Origin: Mangrovibacter yixingensis
GTDB taxonomy: Bacteria > Pseudomonadota > Gammaproteobacteria > Enterobacterales > Enterobacteriaceae
Reading direction: 5' to 3'
Assembly: GCF_020523985.1 (NCBI RefSeq)
Contig: NZ_JAIVKM010000001.1
Coordinates: 434,001 to 498,000, forward strand
DNA: 64,000 nucleotides
Positions within the stretch are counted from its first letter, which is position 1; each line of letters begins with the position of its first letter. Under the pieces are notes generated by a model. The model ran no database searches. It was given only the letters and a program-made list of their open reading frames with translations, and was not told the origin of the DNA. Positions 32,892-41,856 of this stretch are shown here, piece after piece. The translations under genes and the position numbers were made by a program.

Positions 32892-35194
32892 TGAATATTC
32901 CCCAATTGCAGATAAGACTTCCCGGCAGGCCTGGCGGGAAGGTGGGCATGGCATTGTTGTTGGTTAGTGGTCACTTCCAGTTCTGCCGGAAGGGGTGGGC
33001 TTTCCAGCCAAATCATGCCATCACGGGCTACTGTGCTGGTGGTGTTACCCGCCTTGATGCGCAATGTGCTGCCCATTGGTAAAGGTTCGCCCTGGGGATT
33101 AACCAGGCGTGCGACAACGGAAACAGTCTCTTTCAGGCCAAAATCAACCAAAACGGCCTGGCCTGTTCCTGGTGAAACATAGCGCTCTGTGATGGGTGCC
33201 AGCACTGATGCTGGCAGGTTTAGTGGGTCGATAGCTATCTTGTTGGTGTGGTACCCAGGCAAATCAGTGAGTAATAACCAACCTTTTTCGTCCGTGTTGC
33301 CTACCAGGCGGTTTTCCTGGTACACCGGCACCGAAGGAATGCCATTGCTGGACACCAGTGCAACGCCTTGATGGCTTTGGCGCATGGCATAGAAATGACC
33401 CCTTAGCAATGTCAGGCTACCCTCACCAGTCAGCCAGGTATCGGTTTGTGTCTGTGAATGGTTAACACCCAGGTGCCATTCGCCGTAACGGTTAAGGTTG
33501 CCGATATCAGCATATTGGTATTTCTGGCTACCCAAAGACTGCCCGGCGTACCAGGACCAGCCACCCAGGTCATTATCCGCCTGGTGGCGATAGCGCCATT
33601 GCTGGCTACTACCTGTACTTTTGACAGTGAACTGGTCATGAAAGCCAAATGGGATGGACAGCGTGAGGTTGATTTGTGACGCTTTCCCGGCAATATCACG
33701 CGTCCAGGTTATATTGGTATTTACCCCACGCCCAAAGGTTTTGGACCATGAGGCATTCAGGTATTGTTCATCATTTTCGGACCAGTGCTGGCGTACCCAA
33801 CCCATACCCAGTTGCCCCAGTTGCCCTAACTGGGTACTGGCCCAGACAGTGTCACTGCGTTGGGCTGCCACAACACCATTTGCACTGGCGATATCCGTAA
33901 AAGCACTGTCTCGCAGTGTGGTACTGGCAGAGAAAGCATACCCACGGCCATTCCATTGCCAACCAACACCCCATTGTTGCCCTGCTCCTTCACTGGCGTG
34001 GCTGGCGGAAAAATGTGCGCTTAATACACCAGACCAGGGGGAAGGCAACCAGTAAGCCCCCACGCCTGCATTATGTACAGATTGTTGTTGCTCAGTATGC
34101 AGGGCCAGTGTCAGTCTGTTGTTGACGCCATAGCTCCATCCCGCATCCAGCATTGGGGTTGGGGCATAATCATTGGATTTCAGGCTGTAATTTTTCCGCA
34201 TCCAGCCTGCATCCAGTGTACCGCTACTCAAACCGGCTCCCAGCATCTGTGGGGCACCATATAAATCCAGTGAAACGACTTTGCGCTGGCCATTAATATC
34301 AGTAATCACAATCTCGGCCTGGCCATTACCTGTAAATGTGGGTTGTGTGGCGAGGGTGTACTGGCCAGGTGTAACTTGCTGGCTACTTTGCTTCAGCCCG
34401 TCTATGTATAAATCTACTGTCGATGGCAGTACCGCTGTGCTGCTGTACTCGGCTCGTGGAGCCGTATTCAGTTGTGGGTCCAGTTGAAAGTTACGGGCAA
34501 GATGTATACCACCGAAGCGAACCTGGCGGCTCCAACTGACGCCGGAAGTGATGGCATCCCCAAGCGTCAAAGAAACCCTGTGTTGGCGATTATCAAATTG
34601 CCATGCGGTCATTAGCCGGGTAGTACGGGCCTGGTTTTCCAGAGGTGTTTCAGCCAGGCGGCTGTTAAAACTGCTGGTCATGGTGCCGGGGAGCCAGCCT
34701 GATGATGCCAGGGTGGTTTGCGCAGAAGCATACTGGTAGCCAGTTGAATGGCTGGCATTCAGGTTATAACCCAGAGTCAGGTTGCCCAGAAATGTATCTG
34801 TATGGCGAATATCTGGCTGATGCGAATGTGGTTGTTGGGCCAGGTATTGGTGCCCAGAAAGTGCTGCCATTTGAGCTGATATAGCCAATTGCTGGTTAAG
34901 CGCATCGAATGTGGTTGTGATCCCAGGTACATCACGCATTCTAACCCACTCGCTCTGGGGCGATGCTTGTGCAGGGCGGATACCGAGAGTGGATAAATCC
35001 TGCTGCTTAAGCCATATCTCTTTACCCAGCACTTTGGCCGGAAATAATCCCGGTGCCTGGCCCTGATTGATGCTGACGGACAGCCACTGAATATTACCTC
35101 CCAAAGGTGTTGCTTCAGCGCAAGTGCGTTGCGGCTGTAACCCTGTTAAAAGGAGTAACAGTATGGCTGAGCGGGCATTCATAGGGCACTTCAT
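32882..35194 (-). CDS. Outer-membrane usher of an archaic chaperone-usher pilus
   Basis: 770 residues, the typical size for the archaic (sigma) clade (other ushers are 800-870). Signal peptide, N-terminal chaperone-binding domain, beta-barrel repeats (GVGAYWLPSPWSGVLSAHFSASHASEGAGQQWGVGWQW), plug region (STVDLYIDGLKQSSQQVTPGQYTL), and C-terminal domains (NEDEKGW-like NTDEKGWLLLTDLPGYHTNKIAIDPLNLP). It assembles and secretes the pilin subunits. Its 5' end overlaps the chaperone gene by 80 nt; ATG at 35182 is an alternative start. Confidence 0.87.
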   Translation of the reverse strand: MKCPMNARSAILLLLLTGLQPQRTCAEATPLGGNIQWLSVSINQGQAPGLFPAKVLGKEIWLKQQDLSTLGIRPAQASPQSEWVRMRDVPGITTTFDALNQQLAISAQMAALSGHQYLAQQPHSHQPDIRHTDTFLGNLTLGYNLNASHSTGYQYASAQTTLASSGWLPGTMTSSFNSRLAETPLENQARTTRLMTAWQFDNRQHRVSLTLGDAITSGVSWSRQVRFGGIHLARNFQLDPQLNTAPRAEYSSTAVLPSTVDLYIDGLKQSSQQVTPGQYTLATQPTFTGNGQAEIVITDINGQRKVVSLDLYGAPQMLGAGLSSGTLDAGWMRKNYSLKSNDYAPTPMLDAGWSYGVNNRLTLALHTEQQQSVHNAGVGAYWLPSPWSGVLSAHFSASHASEGAGQQWGVGWQWNGRGYAFSASTTLRDSAFTDIASANGVVAAQRSDTVWASTQLGQLGQLGMGWVRQHWSENDEQYLNASWSKTFGRGVNTNITWTRDIAGKASQINLTLSIPFGFHDQFTVKSTGSSQQWRYRHQADNDLGGWSWYAGQSLGSQKYQYADIGNLNRYGEWHLGVNHSQTQTDTWLTGEGSLTLLRGHFYAMRQSHQGVALVSSNGIPSVPVYQENRLVGNTDEKGWLLLTDLPGYHTNKIAIDPLNLPASVLAPITERYVSPGTGQAVLVDFGLKETVSVVARLVNPQGEPLPMGSTLRIKAGNTTSTVARDGMIWLESPPLPAELEVTTNQQQCHAHLPARPAGKSYLQLGNIQCQ

Positions 35195-35882
35195 TGAGTG
35201 TCAGTTTTAACGTGGTAGCCTGGTTCAGTGACGATGCAGGAAGGGAAAGCTCTCGCCAGGAACCCGGTAAGATGTAACCGACCAGCCCTGTATCATGGGC
35301 CAGCTCGCGGCTATGTTGGCCAGTGAGTAGCAAGTCACTTAGCTTGATATGGCGCATACCCAGGTTGCGTAACACCACTTGCCGGCGTGCAGGGTCCCAC
35401 TGGCAGGTAACTGTTTTGCTCATATCATCGTGAGGAAGTGCGCGGCTGGCTATAAACACGGGAATGGAGTAGCGCAACAAAAAATGGATGGTATGGCGGG
35501 TATCCGTGCCCGCATTCTCGCCCGGCAGTTCATCAATTATCAGCCGAAAACTGTGTTCTTTATCTGCACTAAAAGCCTTGAGCGCAATCAGCCTGATAAG
35601 CTGTTTTTGGCCAGCGCCCAGCGAAGTAATCGCAGGGCTACTCACCAGTGTTGTTGCCGGTTCAAGAACATCTTTCCCATTTTCCTGATGCCATTGATAC
35701 AGGCGAATTTGTGCCCCTTCTTGTTGGTTACCGCTGTTAGTAAGCCATACCGCAGTAGCCTGTTGTTCGGTAGCCATCTCAATATTGACGGGGGCAACCT
35801 GCAATGTGGCGGCAAACGCGTAATGCCCCAGCGCCAACATGGCAAATAGCCAGATAATGGAAAAGAGTGTCTTAGGTTTCAT
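35115..35882 (-). CDS. Periplasmic pilus chaperone
   Basis: 255 residues. Signal peptide (MKPKTLFSIIWLFAMLALGHYAFA), then an immunoglobulin-like PapD fold: LQVAPVNIEMATEQQATAVWLTNSG, and LGAGQKQLIRLIAL in the place of the G1-donor strand region, plus IHFLLRYSIPVFI. The sequence resembles CsuC-type chaperones. It delivers pilin subunits to the usher. It starts 3 nt after the pilin stop codon and overlaps the usher start by 80 nt. Confidence 0.85.
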   Translation of the reverse strand: MKPKTLFSIIWLFAMLALGHYAFAATLQVAPVNIEMATEQQATAVWLTNSGNQQEGAQIRLYQWHQENGKDVLEPATTLVSSPAITSLGAGQKQLIRLIALKAFSADKEHSFRLIIDELPGENAGTDTRHTIHFLLRYSIPVFIASRALPHDDMSKTVTCQWDPARRQVVLRNLGMRHIKLSDLLLTGQHSRELAHDTGLVGYILPGSWRELSLPASSLNQATTLKLTLNEVPYECPLSHTVTPFNRVTAATHLR

Positions 35883-35885
35883 TTA

Positions 35886-36371
35886 TTAATAGGTTAGATA
35901 CAGATTGACATCGTCGTCATACTGGCCAGCCACTGCAGTGGCCAGGGCGTTAGCTTCGATAACACCATAAAGCGTCTGGTTTTGAACTGTGCCAGTCCCT
36001 GTGCTTTCGGGCCCGTCAGCACTGGTTATTTGCTGTGATTTACTCGCGTCACTGTAGAGTTTGTAGGCAATATTCGTGGCATCGGTCATACCGCTCGATG
36101 GATGCAGGTAGAATGTGCCGCTGGCCTGATCTGCCGAATCTGCGGTAAGTTTCCAGGGAGTACCTTTGGTGCAGGCAATATTCAGTTCGCTGCTTGCAGT
36201 TATCTCGCTGGTATCTGCAGAGCTGCGTTGCGCAAAGTCCATATCACTGGCAGAAAGTGAGCAAGATTTCATGACCTCCAGCGTAACGTGCATGCTGGTA
36301 TTATCATCAGCCTGGCTGGCAAAGGAAAATGCTGCCAGTACACAGGCGTAAGCAATATTTTTAACCTTCAT
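35886..36371 (-). CDS. Spore coat U domain major pilin (Csu-like)
   Basis: 161 residues. Signal peptide MKVKNIAYACVLAAFSFASQA, then a single SCPU domain: MHVTLEVMKSCSLSASDMDFAQ, ELNIACTKGTPWKL with the conserved Cys pair, and YDDDVNLYLTY at the end. First gene of the pilus operon. The name is by similarity to CsuA/B of Acinetobacter; binding target unknown. Confidence 0.83.
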   Translation of the reverse strand: MKVKNIAYACVLAAFSFASQADDNTSMHVTLEVMKSCSLSASDMDFAQRSSADTSEITASSELNIACTKGTPWKLTADSADQASGTFYLHPSSGMTDATNIAYKLYSDASKSQQITSADGPESTGTGTVQNQTLYGVIEANALATAVAGQYDDDVNLYLTY

Positions 36372-36696
36372 TTCAATAGGTTCTTATTTAAGAAAATTTG
36401 GGTTGGTAAAGTACCGGTGAATAGCTTGTGTTCTGGCTATGTTCACCGGGTTACTATTGGCGCCTGGATAGGCTCTAAGTGTTGTATAAAATAATATTTT
36501 GATTTAAAGAATAATATAAAAAAATTTAAAGTATGGTTCATTCTTATTGCTGTGCATGAAATGAACCCTGTGAAAGTAAGTCATCGGCCAGCATGTTTAT
36601 TTAGTTACATAAATATGTGCATGGCGGGGAGGGCGCTCTGGGTAAAACAGTGTGGATGGTGAGAATATTCCCTGATGAAAAGGTATTTTTCCGAAA
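36372..36696. other. Regulatory region upstream of the pilus operon
   Basis: A 325-bp AT-rich spacer between the pilin start and the end of the EAL gene. It must hold the pilus promoter. No terminator or operator could be defined. Confidence 0.4.
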
Positions 36697-37404
36697 TTAT
36701 TGATTAAATGGATATGCGACAGGTTTCCATAGGTAACCCTGGCCATAATCGGCAATGCTGGTTTGTGCTAACAGAAAATCACTGTGATTTTCTATGCCTT
36801 CAATCAATACCTTATTGCAGAGTTGCTGGCATGTGTGAACCAGTTCACTAAGGCGGGCAGGCTGTTCACGGAAGCTCCAGAATACATATTTATCTATTTT
36901 AACTCCATGAAAATGGAATTTTTCCTTGAGAAGGAACTGGACTAAATAGGGGGTCACATCATCGGCCCATACTTGAAAATTCATTGTCTGTAACTGGGCA
37001 ATGCGCTGGCGTAGTTTTCTGATTTTGCCTGGGGAGATCTGCATTATATTGTGCAGGTCAGTGAGTTCCAGTGCGATTTTTTGCCGGTAAATATTGTGGC
37101 CGGCTATAAGTTCTTCCATGGTAGAGGACAATAATATTTCGGTGTCGGTATTTATATAATAACGCTCATAGCTCGGAGTATACAGTGCATAATTTATCTG
37201 GTTAGCAAAAAGCGCTGTGCGTTTCTCACTGGAAAGTGTGGAAAAATAGACTTCCGGGTCTACATTCGGGCGCAATGTTGACAGCATTTCCCAGGCAATT
37301 ATTCCCTGGTCATTGAGAAGGCGAATAGATTCAAATTTATAACCTGTGAGCATCGTTATTGCCAGTACCTGCTGATATAAATAGGAGCGGCTAAGTGTGC
37401 GCAA
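36697..37404 (-). CDS. Degenerate EAL-domain protein (probably not a phosphodiesterase)
   Basis: 235 residues with an EAL-like fold, but the catalytic signature is changed throughout: AWEMLS where EAL/ExL is expected, LELTD for LEITE, ADDVTPY for DDFGTGY (both Asp present, the rest altered), HGVKIDK for LKID, IEGIENHSD for AEGVET, and GQGYLWKPV for GYLFGKP. No signal peptide or membrane helix. It may bind c-di-GMP or act by protein contacts, as YdiV does. It lies 325 bp upstream of the pilin gene on the same strand, which suggests pilus control. Confidence 0.72.
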   Translation of the reverse strand: MRTLSRSYLYQQVLAITMLTGYKFESIRLLNDQGIIAWEMLSTLRPNVDPEVYFSTLSSEKRTALFANQINYALYTPSYERYYINTDTEILLSSTMEELIAGHNIYRQKIALELTDLHNIMQISPGKIRKLRQRIAQLQTMNFQVWADDVTPYLVQFLLKEKFHFHGVKIDKYVFWSFREQPARLSELVHTCQQLCNKVLIEGIENHSDFLLAQTSIADYGQGYLWKPVAYPFNQ

Positions 37405-37490
37405 ATTATGCTTTTCATGGTATATATAAATGCATTGACTAAGTTTTCGATATTTTTATCTAATTTTTACTATCAATTTAACTTTTCTAT

Positions 37491-37703
37491 CTAATTATTT
37501 AATGGCGTATAGCGCACGGACCACCCGGTTACTGGCGGAGCCCGTACGGAATCGCCTTTGCGTGCGGCTACCTGAAAGTGGTAGTGTTGCTCAGACAGTG
37601 CGACTAATCTGGTGTTGACGCATTCTCGCCAGTACCCGTTGAGCAGATATAGCGCAAAAAATGTATAGCTATACCAGGCAATGTGATGTTTGACGAGTTG
37701 ATA
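37491..37703 (-). pseudogene. Start-less coding remnant, family unknown
   Basis: A 70-codon frame between stops at 37704 and 37491 with no start codon: HIAWYSYTFFALYLLNGYWREC, then LVALSEQHYHFQVAARKGDSV, then VTGWSVRYTPLNN. The composition and pattern look coding. It may be the C-terminus of a lost gene. It lies between the EAL gene and the citrate synthase paralogue; the rest of this spacer holds nothing recognisable. Confidence 0.3.
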
Positions 37704-37815
37704 TCAAAGAACTAAATAAGGGCGATATTTAATATTGCCTTAATTTGGTCAGGTGCTGATACAGAGCCGCATCGCTTATTATTGATACTTTGACAGGCAG
37801 GAAGAGATAAACATC

Positions 37816-39105
37816 ATGACACAACAACTCACCCTTTTCTTAGACGACAATTCGTCAGTGGGGCTGGATGTGCTCCCCGGTACCCTTGGGCAATCTGCTG
37901 TAGATCTGCGCTCGCTGGCACAACAAGGGCTGTGTAGCTATGACCCCGGTTTCAGCAATACGGCCGGGTGTAAATCGGCCATTAGCTATATAGATACTGA
38001 ACAAAGCATACTGCTGCATCGCGGTTATCCGGTGGATCAACTGGCTACTCAATGTGATTTTTTAGAGTTGAGTTATATCCTGCTGTACGGTGATGCACCA
38101 ACAGAAGATGAATACCAGGCGTTTAGCAATACGATTACCCGGCATACTCTGGTGCATGAGCAAATGGCCAGAATGTGCAGTGGGTTTCGCCGTGATTCGC
38201 ACCCAATGGCATTAATGTGTGCATTGGTCGGGGCGCTGGCCGCGTTCTACCATGAAATGGTGGATGTCTCTAATCCGGAACATCGCCGCCTGGCAGAAGT
38301 GCGCCTGCTTTCAAAAATGCCAACGCTTGCCGCTATGAGTTACAAGTACACTGTTGAGCAACCGGCCAATTACCCGCGTAACTCCCTGTCTTATGCCGGT
38401 AACTTCTTGCATATGCTGTTTGGTGTGCAGGCGGAACCTTATGTGGTAAACCCGGTGCTTGAACAGGCGATGAACCAAATTTTAATCCTCCATGCTGATC
38501 ACGGGCAGTGTGCTTCTACCACAACTGTGCGTACTGCTGGGTCATCCGGTGCCAATCCATTTGCCTGTATTGCTGCAGGGCTGGCTTCTTTGTGGGGACC
38601 ACAACATGGTGGTGCCAATGAAGCCTGTATGAGTATGCTGGAAGAGATCCGTGAGATAGATGAAATCCCGGCGTTTATTACGCGTGCTATGGCACAGCCT
38701 TCAGTATTCCGGCGCCTGGGTTTTGGTAACTCGCGTTATACGCACTCAGATCCTCGCGCAGCTATCTTACGCGAAACCTGCCACAAGGTACTTAAAGAAC
38801 AAGGTATGGAAGATAGCCTGTTGCAGGTTGCTATGGCGCTGGAAGATATTGCCCTGAATGACAGCTACTTTATTAAGAATAAACTGTTCCCCAGCGCCGA
38901 TTTTTACACTGCAGTGATTCTTAAAGCGATGGGCCTGCCGTCGACCATGTTTACAGTTGTTACCGCAGTTGGTCGTACTCTGGGTTGGGTTGCGCATTGG
39001 AATGAAATGCACGAAACCGTGGATGAGCCTTTGCAAATTTATCGCCCGCGCCAGCTCTACACTGGCCCGGCCCAGCGAGATTTTGTTTCCCGCCGTAAAG
39101 GGTAA
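37816..39105 (+). CDS. Citrate synthase paralogue with catalytic His305 replaced by Asn
   Basis: 429 residues, co-linear with E. coli GltA without gaps over the core. His229 (HADHG), His264 (GPQHGGANEA), Arg314 (SDPRA) and Asp362 (SADFY) are kept. But residue 305 of the catalytic triad is Asn and 306 is Ser: the canonical GFGHRVYKNYDPR reads GFGNSRYTHSDPR. Also HADHEQNAS reads HADHGQCAS. Normal citrate synthesis should be badly impaired, so another acyl-CoA or oxoacid substrate, or a regulatory role, is likely. It is monocistronic with its own terminator. Confidence 0.85.
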   Translation: MTQQLTLFLDDNSSVGLDVLPGTLGQSAVDLRSLAQQGLCSYDPGFSNTAGCKSAISYIDTEQSILLHRGYPVDQLATQCDFLELSYILLYGDAPTEDEYQAFSNTITRHTLVHEQMARMCSGFRRDSHPMALMCALVGALAAFYHEMVDVSNPEHRRLAEVRLLSKMPTLAAMSYKYTVEQPANYPRNSLSYAGNFLHMLFGVQAEPYVVNPVLEQAMNQILILHADHGQCASTTTVRTAGSSGANPFACIAAGLASLWGPQHGGANEACMSMLEEIREIDEIPAFITRAMAQPSVFRRLGFGNSRYTHSDPRAAILRETCHKVLKEQGMEDSLLQVAMALEDIALNDSYFIKNKLFPSADFYTAVILKAMGLPSTMFTVVTAVGRTLGWVAHWNEMHETVDEPLQIYRPRQLYTGPAQRDFVSRRKG

Positions 39106-39130
39106 TTTGCCCAACCAGGTTTGCTCACTA

Positions 39131-39170
39131 ACACCAATAAAGCAGGCACGCCGCTTTATTGGTGTCATTT
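39131..39170 (+). terminator. Terminator of the citrate synthase paralogue
   Basis: ACACCAATAAAGC (39131-39143) pairs with GCTTTATTGGTGT (39153-39165), followed by CATTTTA. From here to 39628 no gene or further element is seen. Confidence 0.75.
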
Positions 39171-39628
39171 TACTGGTGGCACAAAAGTAGTAACTCCGGC
39201 TGCTGTACTATTTTGCCAGATGAAGTCTGGGCATTGATTATGCCTTTCCCAGGCGGGTTTTCTCTGTTTATCCATCCCCACAATATTGCCCTGCATCTGT
39301 CCAGGCCCTGAATTCATGCCTGTGGCAATTACCCGTTGTTATGTATGCACACCTTTGGTGCGTAGTGTGATCCACCCTTAAAAATACTGCAGTTCACCAG
39401 GCGGGCAGATGTTTTATCTGCGCGTTTTTTCTGCTCCTGGTTTGCAAATTTCATTGCTCTGTTACTTAGCGATACCTCAAATATAAAAAGACACATTTTT
39501 TTACCCATAGATACCCATGCTGGCATGCAACCTGCTGAATGAACTCCGTTACACAACACATCACATCAACAAAGCGTTCAGATAGCCGGGCCAGTGAGTG
39601 CCGGAACTGAAAATAAGGGGTAGGTCAG

Positions 39629-41227
39629 ATGGTGAAACATGGACTAAAAAAGGGGTTGGGATTAGTCGATCTCACCCTGCTGGGGATAGGGTCAATGATT
39701 GGCTCGGGCTGGCTTTATGCCGCGCTCACCAGTGCAGGATATGCCGGTGCACAGACAGGCTGGGCATGGATTCTGGGGGCCGTAATCGTATTACTCATTG
39801 GCCTGGTATTTGCTGAGTTATCAGCGGCTTTACCGCGCGCCGGGGGGTTTGTTCGTTACCCTAACTACTCACACGGAAATGTAGTGGGTTTTGTCATTGG
39901 TGTCAGTTCTCTGCTGGCGTATACCAGTACAGCCGGGGTTGAAGTGGAGGCGGTACGCCAGTATGCGGTTTACTGGTGGCCTGCTTTGGGGCACACCGAT
40001 GGTAGCCCAACGGCGGCAGGTTTTGCGGTGCAGATTGGGCTGCTGGTGGTCTTTTTCTTGCTGAACTACTGGAGTGTGAAAGTGTTTGGCCGGGTTAACA
40101 CCATTGTCACCGCTTTCAAATTCATTGTGCCATTGCTGACAATTGTCACATTATTTATGTATTTCAATGGTGCAAACCTGGATGTTCCACCGCCACCACC
40201 TGGCGGCACGCACGGTATCTTCTCCTCACTCACCGGGGCCGGGATTGTCTTTGCATACCTGGGCTTCCGCCAGGCGGTAGATTTTGCAAGTGAAGCAAAG
40301 AACCCACAGCGTGATGTCCCGCTCTCAATCATGATTGCGATTGGGTTAAGTTTCGTGATTTATTTGCTGCTGCAATATGCTTTCCTGGGGGCTGTACCTT
40401 CAGAAGCATTGAGTGCGCATGGTTGGGATGGGCTGAAACAGGTACTGCAATCACCTTATGCTGATCTGGCTCGCAGCCTGGGTATTACCTGGCTGATTAA
40501 CCTTATTCTTGTTGATGCCGTTATCTCTCCGGCGGGTACGGGTAACATCTACCTTGCTGGTGCAAGCCGCGTATTGTTTGCATGGGCGCGTAATGGCCAC
40601 TTATTTAAAGTGTTCGGTAAAATAGACGAAAAATCTGGTGTGCCGCGTGGTGCATTGTGGTTGTCACTGGTGTTGGCGATTGCCTGGACCTTGCCGTCCG
40701 AATTCCAGGTGTGGGGTGGGTTGATTGGTGCCGTTACCTCAGCAACAGTCTTCACCTATTTGCCTGGGCCTATTTCTGCCGGTGCTTTCCGCCGCCATTT
40801 GCCCCATTTACACCGTCCTTTCCGCCTGCCGCTGTTTAATCTGCTAAGTCCACTGGCATTTGTAGCCAGCACTTTGCTGGTTTACTGGAGTGGCTGGTCA
40901 GTTAACATTATTTTGCTGCCAATCCTGATTGTTGCCTGGGTTTTGTATGCCCTGTTTGCGAAGAAAGGGCAACATCATCAACGCGATGTTGGTAGTGCCT
41001 GGTGGTTGTTGATTTATTATATCGCCATGATGGTGATTTCCGGTCTTGGTACGTTTGGCGGTACCGGGTTAATTAGCTCACCGTGGGATATGATCCTGTC
41101 GGCTGTGGTTAGCCTGGTGTGCTACTACTGGGGCGTAAGTGCCAGCCTGGCAGTGCCTGAAATCACTGAAGAAGAAGATGAAACGCTGGTAACTGAACAC
41201 ATTAATCAAGAAGGTTATGCCCAGTAA
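39629..41227 (+). CDS. APC-family amino acid permease
   Basis: 532-residue inner-membrane transporter with 12 or more hydrophobic segments. The N-terminal LVDLTLLGIGSMIGSGWLYAAL is the APC substrate-binding helix 1 (GSMIGSG), and FAYLGFRQAVDFASEAKNPQRDVP is the helix 6 region. The overall length and C-terminal acidic tail (EITEEEDETLV) fit YveA-like aspartate/proton symporters more than cationic carriers. Substrate not proven. It follows the citrate synthase paralogue by 523 bp and is separated from it by a terminator. Confidence 0.85.
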   Translation: MVKHGLKKGLGLVDLTLLGIGSMIGSGWLYAALTSAGYAGAQTGWAWILGAVIVLLIGLVFAELSAALPRAGGFVRYPNYSHGNVVGFVIGVSSLLAYTSTAGVEVEAVRQYAVYWWPALGHTDGSPTAAGFAVQIGLLVVFFLLNYWSVKVFGRVNTIVTAFKFIVPLLTIVTLFMYFNGANLDVPPPPPGGTHGIFSSLTGAGIVFAYLGFRQAVDFASEAKNPQRDVPLSIMIAIGLSFVIYLLLQYAFLGAVPSEALSAHGWDGLKQVLQSPYADLARSLGITWLINLILVDAVISPAGTGNIYLAGASRVLFAWARNGHLFKVFGKIDEKSGVPRGALWLSLVLAIAWTLPSEFQVWGGLIGAVTSATVFTYLPGPISAGAFRRHLPHLHRPFRLPLFNLLSPLAFVASTLLVYWSGWSVNIILLPILIVAWVLYALFAKKGQHHQRDVGSAWWLLIYYIAMMVISGLGTFGGTGLISSPWDMILSAVVSLVCYYWGVSASLAVPEITEEEDETLVTEHINQEGYAQ

Positions 41228-41275
41228 TTCATTCAATTAATAGCCAGTAACATTCAACGGTAATGCCGTTAGTTT

Positions 41276-41319
41276 CCCCGCCTGGGTGAATAATATTGCC
41301 CAGGCGGGGTTTCTTTTTT
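41276..41319. terminator. Strong terminator after the APC permease
   Basis: CCCCGCCTGGG (41276-41286) pairs exactly with CCCAGGCGGGG (41299-41309), followed by TTTCTTTTTT. Beyond it, 41320-41856 holds no gene that I can support. Confidence 0.9.
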
Positions 41320-41856
41320 CTTGCCTGAAGGGGGAGTCGCGCAGCCTCAGGGCCGTCTCTTTTTGGCTGGATGCTGTGTAACACATTCAGAAGATTGTTG
41401 AATATGAGCCGTGTTTGCCTGCAAGAAGAATACAACAGACTTACTTAGAAAAACGGGGAAGATGTGTAAGGTCAAGAAATAGCGGGCTTATTCTAATGCA
41501 AACTTTCTATATTAATGCATTACATGAGTATGATGCCGAATACCATGGGCAGGTTTCCCTGCACAAATAAGCCAGCCGCTTGCTATGTAAAATAAAAAGA
41601 AGGTAAACAGACGTATCATCGCGTCTTGTGGAACAGAGTATACCGTTATAGTTCTACGGCAATAGCGAAATTAGATGATATTTTGTACGCTATTTATGTG
41701 ATGAGATGCAGTTTATATGTAAGAAAAGGGTATTTTTAAGATTGGTAAATGGGATTAGCATCACAGTAAAAAGCTTATATTATGAAAGTTAAACAATTTT
41801 TAATTGGCGGGTTAATGCCGATTTAACCCGCCGGAGTGAAGCGTTGTTTTATTTTG

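Noticed and set aside
39329-39559. 76-codon minus-strand frame between the citrate synthase paralogue and the permease
   Set aside because: No ribosome site, no recognisable composition or family.
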